DNA of 9,594 bases, taken from positions 1-9,594 of the forward strand of contig CAYXKC010000061.1 of the NCBI GenBank assembly GCA_964465295.1, written 5' to 3'. A program made the position numbers and the translations under genes. Below the pieces are notes generated by a model. It had not been told where the DNA came from, did not search any database, and saw nothing but the letters and a program-made list of their open reading frames with translations. The stretch's first letter is position 1. Every line of letters starts with the position of its first letter. Of this stretch, positions 1 to 7,336 are shown piece by piece. The DNA comes from Methanolacinia sp964465295. GTDB taxonomy: Archaea; Halobacteriota; Methanomicrobia; Methanomicrobiales; Methanomicrobiaceae.

Positions 1-1742
1 CTGTAAACTATACGAAGATGTCTTCGGCGTCCTGTGCAGTCCATGCAAACTGGAATACCACCGATCGCTATATCACGCTCGAGTGGAAGAATTACCCGTA
101 CCTCTCAGTCCAGACGAACGTTACTCCGGAGACAGTAAAGGTTAACGATACTGTTGAAGTCGAGGTCAAATTAATCGGCGACGGTTATGCACTCCAGCCC
201 GACCCCATTGACGTGATGTTGACAACGGATCGCTCAGGAAGTATGTTGAAAAAGTATCCTGACAGAATGGTATCAGTTATGGATGCCATGAGGATGTTTG
301 CGGGTGAGATGAATGAAGGTAGAGACCGCTTGGGACTGGTATCGTTTGGAGATAAGGGCTATGTAGATATTTTGAAATATTATTATGTAAAGTGGTCCGG
401 TAACGACGATATATATTCTGATGATGGACAATATATTATAGATCATTATAAAGATAATCCAAAGAATTATGATGATCATGCAACAATTGACAAAGTTCTT
501 GACTATGATTTTTCAGGCTTTGATGATAAGGTCGGTTCTCTTGTTCCTTATGGCGGTACGCCTTTGAGAAAAGGTCTTTTTTATTCATTAAAAGAATTAA
601 AGGAAAAAGGCAATGAAGACGGGGTAAAAGCCGTGATACTTCTCACGGATGGTGAATTTTCATGGTATGGGTGCCCCTTTGCAGGCCGATGGGATGAAGA
701 CGGAGTTCCGGGTGGAGCAATATCACATACCTATTCATACGACTTTGGCAACGAAATGCAGTTTGATGATTATACGAAAATGCCCGGCATTACAGATGAA
801 GAACAGGATCTGAGGGTATATGCAAACAACAATGACATTAAGGTGTACACCATTGCATTCGAAATGGATGTTCAGAAAGCGAAAGATGTTCTTCAGGAAC
901 TTTCAAACTCTACAGGCGGTAAGTTCTATGATGCACCAGATGGAGACAAGTTAAAGGAAATCTACAAAGATATAGCTGGAGATCTCAAGGAGGCGGCGGG
1001 TGTCGACACCGAGATGGAGCTTATGTTCCAGAATGTCGAGATCAACGATGTAATGGTTCCAAATGAAGGAGCCGACATGGTTCTCGACTACAAGCATATA
1101 CCGGACAAGTCGACGCTTATAGAGAATTTATACAATAACGGAACTTACACAAAAGAGTGCCTTGACCAGGGTGAATGGTGGACCGCCAACCACTCGCTGA
1201 ACTTCGATGTAGGTACGATCTACCTGAACCACACCTGGCAGACGACCTTTACGCTTAAGGTTCTTAAGCCCGGAAACATCAACCTGTTCAACCAGTCGTC
1301 CAAAATTTCATTCAACGGTGGTGCAGATACCCTTGATCTGCCTGACACGTGGATTACAGGTGTTGCGGATCTCAACTCCACCGGGCTTAATTTCACTACG
1401 ATAGATGTATCCGGACTTCACATTACAAATGCCGGCAGTATTACGGATACCATCGATCTTGAATGGACTCTGGATTATTCAGGTTCAAAGACCGCATCGC
1501 AGACGCTGTCCTACCTGAGGCTCGGGGATAATCTCTGGATCGAATTCTGGAGTATGCCGGGCGTTGCAGGACCTGTCTCAGGACTTTCGCAGGATTGCAA
1601 ATTCGGTATCACCGACAAACAGCCCGGAGAATACAAGATCAGGCTTGATGCAACTGCGCTTGACACGTCTGACGACAGGGAGGAGCTGAGTACGACGATA
1701 ATTGTCGGTTCTTCGGCAGACGCCTTCATAAAACTCGAATAA
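1..1742 (+). CDS. Secreted/surface VWA-domain protein, 5' end outside the window
   Basis: The frame is open to the left edge, reading V-N-Y-T-K before the first Met at 18, so that Met is probably internal and the signal peptide lies outside the window. Residues are numbered from this Met. A von Willebrand factor A domain spans about 62-325. Its metal-ion-dependent adhesion site is complete: DRSGS at 71-75, Thr181 in GGT, and Asp211 in LLTDG. Residues 326-574 are beta-rich repeats resembling Ig-like or CARDB-type surface modules, with no C-terminal membrane anchor. Ten N-x-S/T sequons lie outside the core VWA domain (N13, N34, N43, N297, N374, N391, N404, N425, N453, N458), as expected for an archaeal surface glycoprotein. 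VWA domains bind ligands through a divalent metal, so adhesion or cell-envelope assembly is likely; the partner is unknown. DNA at about 361-480 is strikingly AT-rich compared with the rest. Confidence 0.85.
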   Translation, partial: VNYTKMSSASCAVHANWNTTDRYITLEWKNYPYLSVQTNVTPETVKVNDTVEVEVKLIGDGYALQPDPIDVMLTTDRSGSMLKKYPDRMVSVMDAMRMFAGEMNEGRDRLGLVSFGDKGYVDILKYYYVKWSGNDDIYSDDGQYIIDHYKDNPKNYDDHATIDKVLDYDFSGFDDKVGSLVPYGGTPLRKGLFYSLKELKEKGNEDGVKAVILLTDGEFSWYGCPFAGRWDEDGVPGGAISHTYSYDFGNEMQFDDYTKMPGITDEEQDLRVYANNNDIKVYTIAFEMDVQKAKDVLQELSNSTGGKFYDAPDGDKLKEIYKDIAGDLKEAAGVDTEMELMFQNVEINDVMVPNEGADMVLDYKHIPDKSTLIENLYNNGTYTKECLDQGEWWTANHSLNFDVGTIYLNHTWQTTFTLKVLKPGNINLFNQSSKISFNGGADTLDLPDTWITGVADLNSTGLNFTTIDVSGLHITNAGSITDTIDLEWTLDYSGSKTASQTLSYLRLGDNLWIEFWSMPGVAGPVSGLSQDCKFGITDKQPGEYKIRLDATALDTSDDREELSTTIIVGSSADAFIKLE

Positions 1743-1760
1743 AAATACCCTTTTTTTTTA
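1743..1760 (+). terminator. T-tract terminator after the VWA gene
   Basis: Directly after the TAA stop there is a run of nine T (1751-1759) on the coding strand. Oligo-T tracts are the typical intrinsic termination signal of archaeal RNA polymerase. The next genes run towards it on the opposite strand. The remaining bases to 1897 show no gene I can support. Confidence 0.6.
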
Positions 1761-1897
1761 AAGCGGCTATTTCTATAGATCCATCTCCCCGGCATCTCAG
1801 GGAATATTGGCAAATAAGGAACTCTTCTGAGAGCAATACTATCAAAATTTTACTGGAGAAAATTGTCTTTACGTTATAATACTTTCAAAACAGAAAA

Positions 1898-1969
1898 CGG
1901 ATCCAGCGGGAATTGAACCCGCGTCTTTGGGTTCGAAGCCCAAAAGGATATCCTCTACCCTATGGATCC
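1898..1969 (-). tRNA. tRNA-Arg, anticodon TCG
   Basis: On the minus strand a full cloverleaf folds. The acceptor is GGATCCA paired with TGGATCC plus discriminator G. Bases 8-9 are TA. The D-arm is compact, with the G18G19 and A20/A21 positions filled. The anticodon stem is TTGGG/CCCAA, closing the seven-base loop CTTCGAA. A four-base variable loop and the T-arm GCGGG-TTCAATT-CCCGC complete it. With T33 placed in the loop, the anticodon is TCG, reading Arg CGA codons. A20 in the D-loop and a G discriminator fit arginine identity. No CCA is encoded, and TTTT follows directly as a likely terminator. The gene lies about 50 bp downstream of the ACT-protein gene on the same strand, so it could be read from its own promoter or as the tail of that operon. 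I see no intron. Confidence 0.93.
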
Positions 1970-2018
1970 ACGGCCTCTATTGATTTGTTCTTTTTTTGGG
2001 AAAAAGTTATGTTTGTAA

Positions 2019-2453
2019 TTAATGGAACATCTCTTCCCTGAGAAGGTCGGCGCCGTTTGCCATCAGTTTGTCGATCGCCTCCCTGATGCGGTCGACCCTG
2101 AGGATAAGAACCGCAGCCTCTTTTCCAGAGTATGCATAGGAATACTCGATGTTGATGTCGGATTCTCCGAGTATCTTTGCGATATCGAAGAGTCCTCCTG
2201 GCTCGTCCTTCATCCTGACCGCGATGACGTCGGTGAAAGAGACCATGAAACCGATATCGGCAAGCTTCTTCAGTGCAGGTTCGGGCCTGTCCACGAGGAG
2301 GCGGACGACCCCGAATCCCTTCGCCTCCGCAATCGAGAAGGCGAATATGTTGATCTTTTCATCCTGGAGGGCCTTTGCTATTGCGGCAAGCCTTCCGGGT
2401 TTGTTCTCGGAGAATACCGAGATCTGCTTTATAATATAATCGTCTTTTTCCAT
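2019..2453 (-). CDS. Tandem ACT-domain protein (putative amino acid sensor)
   Basis: This 144-residue protein consists of two ACT domains and little else. The first (about 7-70) contains the ENKPGRLAAIAKAL loop-helix; the second (about 72-140) contains the equivalent DEPGGLFDIAKIL segment followed by INIEYSYAYS. ACT domains pair side by side and bind small ligands, usually amino acids, at the interface beside the conserved Gly of the first loop. No DNA-binding or enzymatic domain is attached. It resembles the family of stand-alone tandem-ACT proteins often found beside phenylacetate-CoA ligase genes in archaea and anaerobic bacteria (recalled from family knowledge). The ATG overlaps the TGA of the upstream ligase by one base (TGATG), so translation is probably coupled. 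Inference: it senses an aromatic amino acid or aryl acid and modulates the ligases; the ligand cannot be read from the sequence. Confidence 0.88.
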   Translation of the reverse strand: MEKDDYIIKQISVFSENKPGRLAAIAKALQDEKINIFAFSIAEAKGFGVVRLLVDRPEPALKKLADIGFMVSFTDVIAVRMKDEPGGLFDIAKILGESDINIEYSYAYSGKEAAVLILRVDRIREAIDKLMANGADLLREEMFH

Positions 2454-3751
2454 CAGTCAGTCCTCCTGTCAATAACGCGTTTTGCCTTGCCCTCGAATCT
2501 CGGGAGCGCTCCCGGTGCGGCAAGCTCCACCCCGACGCTTACATTGAGCGAATTTTTCAGGACGTGCGAGACCTTGCGCCGGATCTCCATTATATCCTCC
2601 ATCTTGTCGGAGAAGGCCCCGGGGTTCATCTCCACCTGCACGAGCATCTCATCGAGGGCGCCCTTCCTTTCGACGACGATCATGAAGTGGCCGGTGACCT
2701 CCGGGATGCCGAGGAGTGCATGCTCCACCTGAGACGGGAATACGTTAATCCCCCTGATTATCAGCATATCGTCTACACGGCCCTGGAGGCGGTCGATCCT
2801 CGGGTGCGTCCTTCCGCATGAGCATACGGAGTCGTCCATCGAAGTAATGTCGCCGATCTTAAACCTTATCATCGGAAGCGCCTCCTTCTGCAGGATGGTC
2901 ATGACAAGCTCTCCCTTCTCGCCCGCCGGGAGCTGTTCTCCTGTATCGGGGTCGATGATCTCCGTATAGGCCATATCGCCCCATATGTGTATGCCCTTCT
3001 GCTCAGTACATTCGCAGAACATCGGGCCGGAGAGCTCGGATGTTCCGAATATGTTGTAGGCCTTAATGCCCATATTATTCTGTATATGGGTTCTCATCTG
3101 CTCCGACCAGGGTTCGGCCCCAAGAACCGCCGTCTTAAGATGTGTATCCTTTGAGATCGAGACCCCCATCTTCTCCGCGACCTCGCCGATATGGCTCATG
3201 TAGGACGGGGTGCAGGCGATTGCTGTAACTCTTAAGTCCTGCATAAGCTCGATCTGGCGCTCGGTATTGCCGACGCTCGTCGGGACGACTGTGGCTCCCA
3301 CCCTCTCTGCACCGTAATGGAGCCCGAGTCCGCCTGTAAAGAGCCCGTACCCGTAGGAGACCTGCATGACGTCCCCCCTGCCGAGCCCGCATGCCGTAAG
3401 GGCCCGGGCGAGGGATGTGGTCCAGATCTCGAGGTCGTTCTGGGTATAACCTACAACCGTTGGTTTTCCGGTTGTACCGGACGATACATGATATCTCACA
3501 AGTTCGTCCTGCGATGCGGTAAAAAGCCTGTCCGGGTAGTTGTCCCTGAGATCGGTCTTGTACATGAAAGGCAGTTTTACAACATCGTCCAGCGACGTGA
3601 TGTCATCGGGATGAACGTTGTGCTCCTTCATCCTCCTGTGGTAGAAGTCCGAGAAACTGTAAAGCCTGTATACAAGCGTCTTCATCCTTTTATACTGAAG
3701 TTCCCTGAGCTGTTCTACAGGCATCTCCTCTATTCGCGGGTCCCATTTCAA
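2453..3751 (-). CDS. paaK: Phenylacetate-CoA ligase family enzyme (copy 2, aryl-acid activating)
   Basis: A 432-residue adenylate-forming ligase of the PaaK type, expected to convert an aryl acid, ATP and CoA to aryl-CoA, AMP and PPi in the cytoplasm. Visible motifs are the phosphate loop SSGTTGKP (90-97), GAEPWSE (211-217), FGTSE (235-239), the Asp of KIGD (298-301), the hinge region GRVDDMLIIRG (324-334), and the C-terminal catalytic Lys422 in RFEGKAKR. Cys246, Cys248, Cys310 and Cys312 plus His255 could form a metal site. Length is normal for the family. The start is TTG at 3751-3749. It overlaps the stop of copy 1 (TTGA) and lies five bases after AGGTGAT; the next in-frame Met is residue 10. 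Roughly half of the residues look identical to copy 1 by eye, so the pair is a tandem duplication. In methanogens such ligases are linked to salvage of aryl acids into aromatic amino acids; the exact substrate is not determinable here. Confidence 0.9.
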   Translation of the reverse strand: MKWDPRIEEMPVEQLRELQYKRMKTLVYRLYSFSDFYHRRMKEHNVHPDDITSLDDVVKLPFMYKTDLRDNYPDRLFTASQDELVRYHVSSGTTGKPTVVGYTQNDLEIWTTSLARALTACGLGRGDVMQVSYGYGLFTGGLGLHYGAERVGATVVPTSVGNTERQIELMQDLRVTAIACTPSYMSHIGEVAEKMGVSISKDTHLKTAVLGAEPWSEQMRTHIQNNMGIKAYNIFGTSELSGPMFCECTEQKGIHIWGDMAYTEIIDPDTGEQLPAGEKGELVMTILQKEALPMIRFKIGDITSMDDSVCSCGRTHPRIDRLQGRVDDMLIIRGINVFPSQVEHALLGIPEVTGHFMIVVERKGALDEMLVQVEMNPGAFSDKMEDIMEIRRKVSHVLKNSLNVSVGVELAAPGALPRFEGKAKRVIDRRTD

Positions 3752-5040
3752 ATCGCATCACCTCTCCTGTCGATCACTCTCTTTGCCTTCCCTTCGAATC
3801 TTGGAAGCGATTCGTGTTCAACAAGATTTACTTTTGTTCTTAAATTAAGTGTGTCCCTTAATGCGTGAATAATTTTCTTCTGGATCCTGTCGAGATCTTT
3901 GAGTTCGCCGGAGAAGAATTCCCTCCTGATCTCAACATCGATGCTCATCTCGTCGAGATGATTGATCCTGTCGACATAGACCATGAACTGGTCGCCGACC
4001 TCGGGAAGGGATCTTAAGACATGCTCGATCTGCGACGGGAATACGTTTATTCCTCTTATAACAAGCATGTCGTCGCTTCTTCCGGTAATCCTTGCGATTC
4101 TCGCACCCCTTCCGCAGGGGCATTCTTCATTGAGTATGCACGTGATATCCCCCGTCCTGTACCTGATCAGGGGCATCGCCTCTTTTACGAGTGGGGTTAC
4201 CACAAGTTCGCCGCGTTCGCCCGGCCCGAGCACCTCTTCCGTCTCCGGGTCGATGATCTCGATAAGATAGCTGTCGTGCCAGAAGTGAAGGCCGTTTCTC
4301 TCAGGACACTCGAATGCCGCACCCGGCCCGTACATCTCGCTCATCCCGTAGGAGTCGTAGGCGGTCACACCGAGCTTCTCTTCGAGAGTCCTCCGTGTAT
4401 TGTCCGACCAGGGTTCGGCGCCGAAGAGGCCTGTTTTGAATGTATCGAGGCTCGATCCCATATCTGCGGCAACCTCGGCAAGATGCATCGCATAGCTCGG
4501 CGTACAGTGGACCGCGGTTGTACCGAAATCGTCGATCATTTCGATCTGGCGTTTCGTGTTTCCCGTTCCGCTGGGAATGACCGTCATCCCGATCTTCTCC
4601 GCACCGTAATGGAACCCGAGTCCGCCTGTAAAGAGTCCGTAATTTACCGCATTCTGGAATGTGTCGTCATCGGTCAGGCCGACCATCGTCAGGTTTCTTG
4701 CAATCAGCTCGGACCAGTTGTCGAGATCCTTCCTCGTATATCCGACGACGGTGGGTTTTCCGGTCGTGCCGGATGTCGTGTGTATCCTTACAACCTCCTT
4801 TTTTGGAACGGCTAAAAAGCCGAAAGGGTATCCTCCCTGGAGATCCTTCTTGGTTGTAAACGGAAGCCGGGATACATCGGACGTCTTATTGATATCATCT
4901 GCGGAAACACCCTTTTCTTTAAGCAGGGTTTTAAAAAAGGGGACCTTTTCGGCCTGTCTTATAGTATAGCGGAGCCTTTTGACCTGAAGGTCTTCAAGTG
5001 CCTTTCCGCGAAGCATTTCCGTCTCCTTGTCCCAGAACAT
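3748..5040 (-). CDS. paaK: Phenylacetate-CoA ligase family enzyme (copy 1, first gene of the operon)
   Basis: A 430-residue PaaK-type adenylate-forming CoA ligase. The phosphate loop TSGTTGKP is at 89-96, followed by FGAEPWSD (206-213), YGMSE (231-235), RTGD (295-298), the hinge GRSDDMLVIRG (320-330) and the catalytic Lys418 in RFEGKAKR. Cys245, Cys307 and Cys309 with His252 match Cys/His positions in copy 2 and may bind a metal. It starts with ATG at 5040 after a weak GGGAAG purine stretch, and its TGA overlaps the TTG start of copy 2. As first gene it carries the promoter region of the block. Expected reaction: aryl acid plus ATP and CoA to aryl-CoA, AMP and PPi. Phenylacetate or indoleacetate are the likely substrates by family. 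The two copies differ around the acid-binding region (VNYGLFTGG here, SYGYGLFTGG in copy 2), so they may have different specificity. Confidence 0.9.
   Translation of the reverse strand: MFWDKETEMLRGKALEDLQVKRLRYTIRQAEKVPFFKTLLKEKGVSADDINKTSDVSRLPFTTKKDLQGGYPFGFLAVPKKEVVRIHTTSGTTGKPTVVGYTRKDLDNWSELIARNLTMVGLTDDDTFQNAVNYGLFTGGLGFHYGAEKIGMTVIPSGTGNTKRQIEMIDDFGTTAVHCTPSYAMHLAEVAADMGSSLDTFKTGLFGAEPWSDNTRRTLEEKLGVTAYDSYGMSEMYGPGAAFECPERNGLHFWHDSYLIEIIDPETEEVLGPGERGELVVTPLVKEAMPLIRYRTGDITCILNEECPCGRGARIARITGRSDDMLVIRGINVFPSQIEHVLRSLPEVGDQFMVYVDRINHLDEMSIDVEIRREFFSGELKDLDRIQKKIIHALRDTLNLRTKVNLVEHESLPRFEGKAKRVIDRRGDAI
3757..3767 (-). promoter_or_regulatory. Ribosome binding site supporting a TTG start
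   Basis: On the minus strand GGAGAGGTGAT stands here, with AGGTGAT complementary to the conserved 3' tail of archaeal 16S rRNA. It sits five bases before the TTG of the second ligase, inside the end of the first ligase gene. No ATG is in frame at this distance, so this site decides the start. Confidence 0.75.
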
Positions 5041-5101
5041 TTTCTTCCCACTATGGTATGCTATGGCATGGCATGAAGGTTATGTTATTTGCGCAGGGTT
5101 G

Positions 5102-5130
5102 CCCCTTCAGGGGTTTATGACCTTTAAAAA
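5102..5130 (-). promoter_or_regulatory. Putative promoter and operator of the ligase operon
   Basis: Reading the minus strand, a TATA-like box (TTTTTAAAGG, 5121-5130) precedes the first ligase by about 80 bases. Just downstream lies the palindrome CCCCTGAAGGGG (plus-strand 5102-5113), between the box and the expected start point about 26 bases from the TATA centre, which would leave a leader of roughly 60 nt. A palindrome there is a typical place for an archaeal repressor to block polymerase. No factor can be named. Confidence 0.4.
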
Positions 5131-5165
5131 GTGAAAAGAAGAAGGAAACACCTCCTCCCTCCCTC

Positions 5166-5182
5166 AAAAAAGCAAAAAAAAA
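5166..5182 (-). terminator. T-tract terminator of the importer operon
   Basis: On the minus strand nine T (5174-5182) directly follow the TGA of the last permease gene, then GC, then six more T (5166-5171). This double T-tract is a strong archaeal-type termination signal and separates the importer from the ligase operon. Confidence 0.65.
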
Positions 5183-5851
5183 TCAGTGTCCCTGGGTTCC
5201 GGGGACGGCGAATTTCTTCTCGATCATCCCCGCCCCGATGGTTGTTATTGTGACGAGCACGAGATATATTGCTCCTACGAAGATGAAAGTCTCGGTATAT
5301 GTGAAATATTTCGTTGCAATCATCTTCCCTGCACCTGTGAGTTCTACGAGGGTCAGCATGAATGCAAGCGATGAATATTTTATCAGGTATATGAACTCGT
5401 TTGAGAGTCCCGGGATCGCCCTTCTCAGTGCCTGTGGGAGGACTATATAGAAGATCGACTGGTATTTGGTCATCCCGAGCGAGCGTGCCGCGATTATCTG
5501 TCCTTCCTTTACCGATTTTATCGCACCCCTGATATACTCGGAGTTGTAAGCGGCATTGCACATTATAAAGCCTATAACGGAGGCTTCAAATGCCGAAAAT
5601 ACTATCCCTACCGATGGCAGGGTAAAATATAGGATGAAGAGCAGAAGCAGGAGCGGACATCCCTTTATAAACATCACGAAGACCTTGCACAGGAATGACG
5701 GGACTTTCCCCCCGTATGTCCTTCCGACAGCTACACCTATTCCGGCAAGAAGGCCGAAAGGTGCAGAAACCACGATAAGCTGGAGTGTAACAACAAGCCC
5801 TGTCAAAAGCGCCGGAAGCAGGATCTCTATGATAAATCCGGGAGTGTCCAT
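5183..5851 (-). CDS. Polar amino acid ABC transporter permease (second subunit)
   Basis: This 222-residue membrane protein belongs to the HisM/GlnP-type permeases. Hydrophobic segments lie at about 7-31, 54-75, 83-105, 156-178 and 190-212, giving about five membrane spans. The cytoplasmic EAA loop that docks on the ATPase is clear: Y-N-S-E-Y-I-R-G-A-I, then EGQIIAARSLGM, ending VLPQALRRAIPG (about 105-150). It starts with ATG at 5851, eight bases after the stop of the ATPase gene. AAGGA in that gap is the ribosome binding site, so it is clearly in the same operon. With the first permease it probably forms a heterodimeric channel, as in HisQM. A double T-tract follows the stop. Confidence 0.92.
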   Translation of the reverse strand: MDTPGFIIEILLPALLTGLVVTLQLIVVSAPFGLLAGIGVAVGRTYGGKVPSFLCKVFVMFIKGCPLLLLLFILYFTLPSVGIVFSAFEASVIGFIMCNAAYNSEYIRGAIKSVKEGQIIAARSLGMTKYQSIFYIVLPQALRRAIPGLSNEFIYLIKYSSLAFMLTLVELTGAGKMIATKYFTYTETFIFVGAIYLVLVTITTIGAGMIEKKFAVPGTQGH

Positions 5852-5859
5852 AATTCCTT

Positions 5860-6612
5860 TCAGTCCTCTCTCATCGAAAGTCCGCCGATAAACTGCCGGG
5901 TTCTCGACGTCTCAGTGTTTTCAAGCAGTTCCTTCGGGCTTCCCTCTTCGACGATATTTCCGTTCTCCATGAAGATGATCCTGTTTGCAACATTGCATGC
6001 AAAACCCATCTCGTGTGTGACAACAAGCATCGTCATTCCCTCCTGCGCAAGTTTTCTCATGACCTCAAGAACCTCTCTTGTAAGTTCAGGGTCGAGGGCG
6101 GATGTGGGCTCGTCGAAGAGGATCACATCGGGGTCCATGGCAAGTGCACGGGCGATCGAGACTCTCTGAGCCTGCCCTCCTGAAAGTTCGGCCGGATAAT
6201 GGTCCGCCCAGTCCTCCATTCCAACCTGCCTCAGTTCGTAAAGCGCCTTCTCCCTCGCCTCTTCAGGCTTCATCCCCCTGACCTTTATCAGTGCGATCTC
6301 GACGTTTCTGACCGCCGTCAGGTGATCGAAGAGGCAGAAGTTCTGGAAGACCATTCCGATCTTCTGCCTGAAGTGGTTGATCCTGGCACCGGAGTTTGTG
6401 ACCTCCTCGTCCCTGAGGTAGACATGTCCCTGTTCCGGGACGGTCAGCTGGTTTATGCACCTGAGAAGAGTGCTCTTTCCAGTGCCGGAAGGCCCTATGA
6501 ATACCAGCGTCTCACCCTTTTTAACGTTGAAAGAGACGCCTTTTAAGACCTCGGAATCTCCGTATCTCTTGTGGATATCCTCTACTCTCAGGATAATATC
6601 TTCATTGTTCAT
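5860..6612 (-). CDS. Polar amino acid ABC transporter ATP-binding protein
   Basis: A complete 250-residue ABC ATPase of the GlnQ/HisP type, energising amino acid import at the inner face of the membrane. Walker A is GPSGTGKST (40-48), the Q-loop glutamine is Q90, the signature is LSGGQAQR (143-150), Walker B is VILFDE (163-168) followed by PTSALD, and the switch histidine is H200 in VVTHEM. All catalytic residues are intact. The ATG at 6612 overlaps the stop of the upstream permease gene by four bases (ATGA), indicating translational coupling. The gene lies between two permease genes, whereas many operons of this family place it at one end. The substrate is set by the binding protein, not by this subunit. 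Confidence 0.95.
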   Translation of the reverse strand: MNNEDIILRVEDIHKRYGDSEVLKGVSFNVKKGETLVFIGPSGTGKSTLLRCINQLTVPEQGHVYLRDEEVTNSGARINHFRQKIGMVFQNFCLFDHLTAVRNVEIALIKVRGMKPEEAREKALYELRQVGMEDWADHYPAELSGGQAQRVSIARALAMDPDVILFDEPTSALDPELTREVLEVMRKLAQEGMTMLVVTHEMGFACNVANRIIFMENGNIVEEGSPKELLENTETSRTRQFIGGLSMRED

Positions 6613-7319
6613 AAAAACACCTGGTTGTCCTCTTTGCTCCCGGAAAAGCCCGGAATTGCGACCCTGTCTTCAAGAACCAAAAGTCCTTTCATACCTGCAT
6701 AATTGAGGAATATAAAGATCCCTGCACAGACGATATATACCAGCGGTTCATATGTCTGCGAAACAATCTGCGAACTTCTTGTCAGAAGCTCGGCCACCCC
6801 TATTGCATAGCATACTGCAGAATCTGTAAGAATGTTCGGATATTCGTTCGACCACCCGGGAAGTGCGATCCTGAAAGACTGGGGCATAATTATGGTTTTA
6901 ATCGCGGAAAGCTTCGTCATCCCGAGCGATCTTGCGGCCGTCATCTGGCCCTCGTTAATAGACTGTATTGCGCCCCTGAATATCTGGGACTGGTATGCCG
7001 CCCCTCTCAGCCCGAGGACTACTGCCCCGACGAGAAACGGGCTCAGGTCGCCCATGCCGAGTGCCGGGAAGATGCCGAAATAGAAAAGGAACAACAGGAC
7101 AAGTATAGGCAGGCCCCTGAAGAACCACACGAAGACTACGATAAAGCTCTTCATTATCTTATCCAGCCACCAGATCCCGGTACTGTATACCTGGCCGATT
7201 GCCATCGGAAGGCCCATTATTATGCCTATCCCGAGTCCTGCGGCGGTGAGCCCGAGGGTTACAAAGGCGCCTGTCAGAAGATAGGGAGCCCAGTCGATGA
7301 GTATTGATATCAAGTCCAT
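6609..7319 (-). CDS. Polar amino acid ABC transporter permease (first subunit)
   Basis: A membrane permease of the HisQ/GlnP type, 236 residues from the ATG at 7319. Hydrophobic spans cover about 12-36, 54-84, 92-104, 160-177 and 187-206. The EAA loop is Y-Q-S-Q-I-F-R-G-A-I with EGQMTAARSLGM and the following IIMPQSFRIALPG. The frame could be extended to a GTG at 7361, but the added N-terminus (RNRSCGSLSREYN) is charged, lacks family resemblance, and would run through a hairpin. I therefore prefer the ATG at 7319, where the protein begins MDLISILIDWAPYLLTG as usual for the family. It differs clearly from the second permease (W-rich WFFRGLP against IKGCP), consistent with a heterodimeric channel. 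Confidence 0.88.
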   Translation of the reverse strand: MDLISILIDWAPYLLTGAFVTLGLTAAGLGIGIIMGLPMAIGQVYSTGIWWLDKIMKSFIVVFVWFFRGLPILVLLFLFYFGIFPALGMGDLSPFLVGAVVLGLRGAAYQSQIFRGAIQSINEGQMTAARSLGMTKLSAIKTIIMPQSFRIALPGWSNEYPNILTDSAVCYAIGVAELLTRSSQIVSQTYEPLVYIVCAGIFIFLNYAGMKGLLVLEDRVAIPGFSGSKEDNQVFL

Positions 7320-7336
7320 ATTGTATTCCCTAGACA

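Noticed and set aside
1898..1969. Reading the tRNA as tRNA-Glu with anticodon TTC
   Set aside because: This would shift the loop by one base and break the seven-base loop with T33; the five-pair stem TTGGG/CCCAA fixes the anticodon as TCG (Arg).
2022..2732. Plus-strand open frame of 236 codons opposite the ACT and ligase genes
   Set aside because: It lies antisense to two clearly recognised genes, its protein has no recognisable motif, and its length is explained by codon bias of the opposite strand.
4021..4815. Plus-strand open frame of 264 codons opposite the first ligase
   Set aside because: Antisense to intact ligase motifs; the predicted protein is Arg/His/Cys-rich with no domain, typical of a shadow frame. 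The same applies to 3317-3868.
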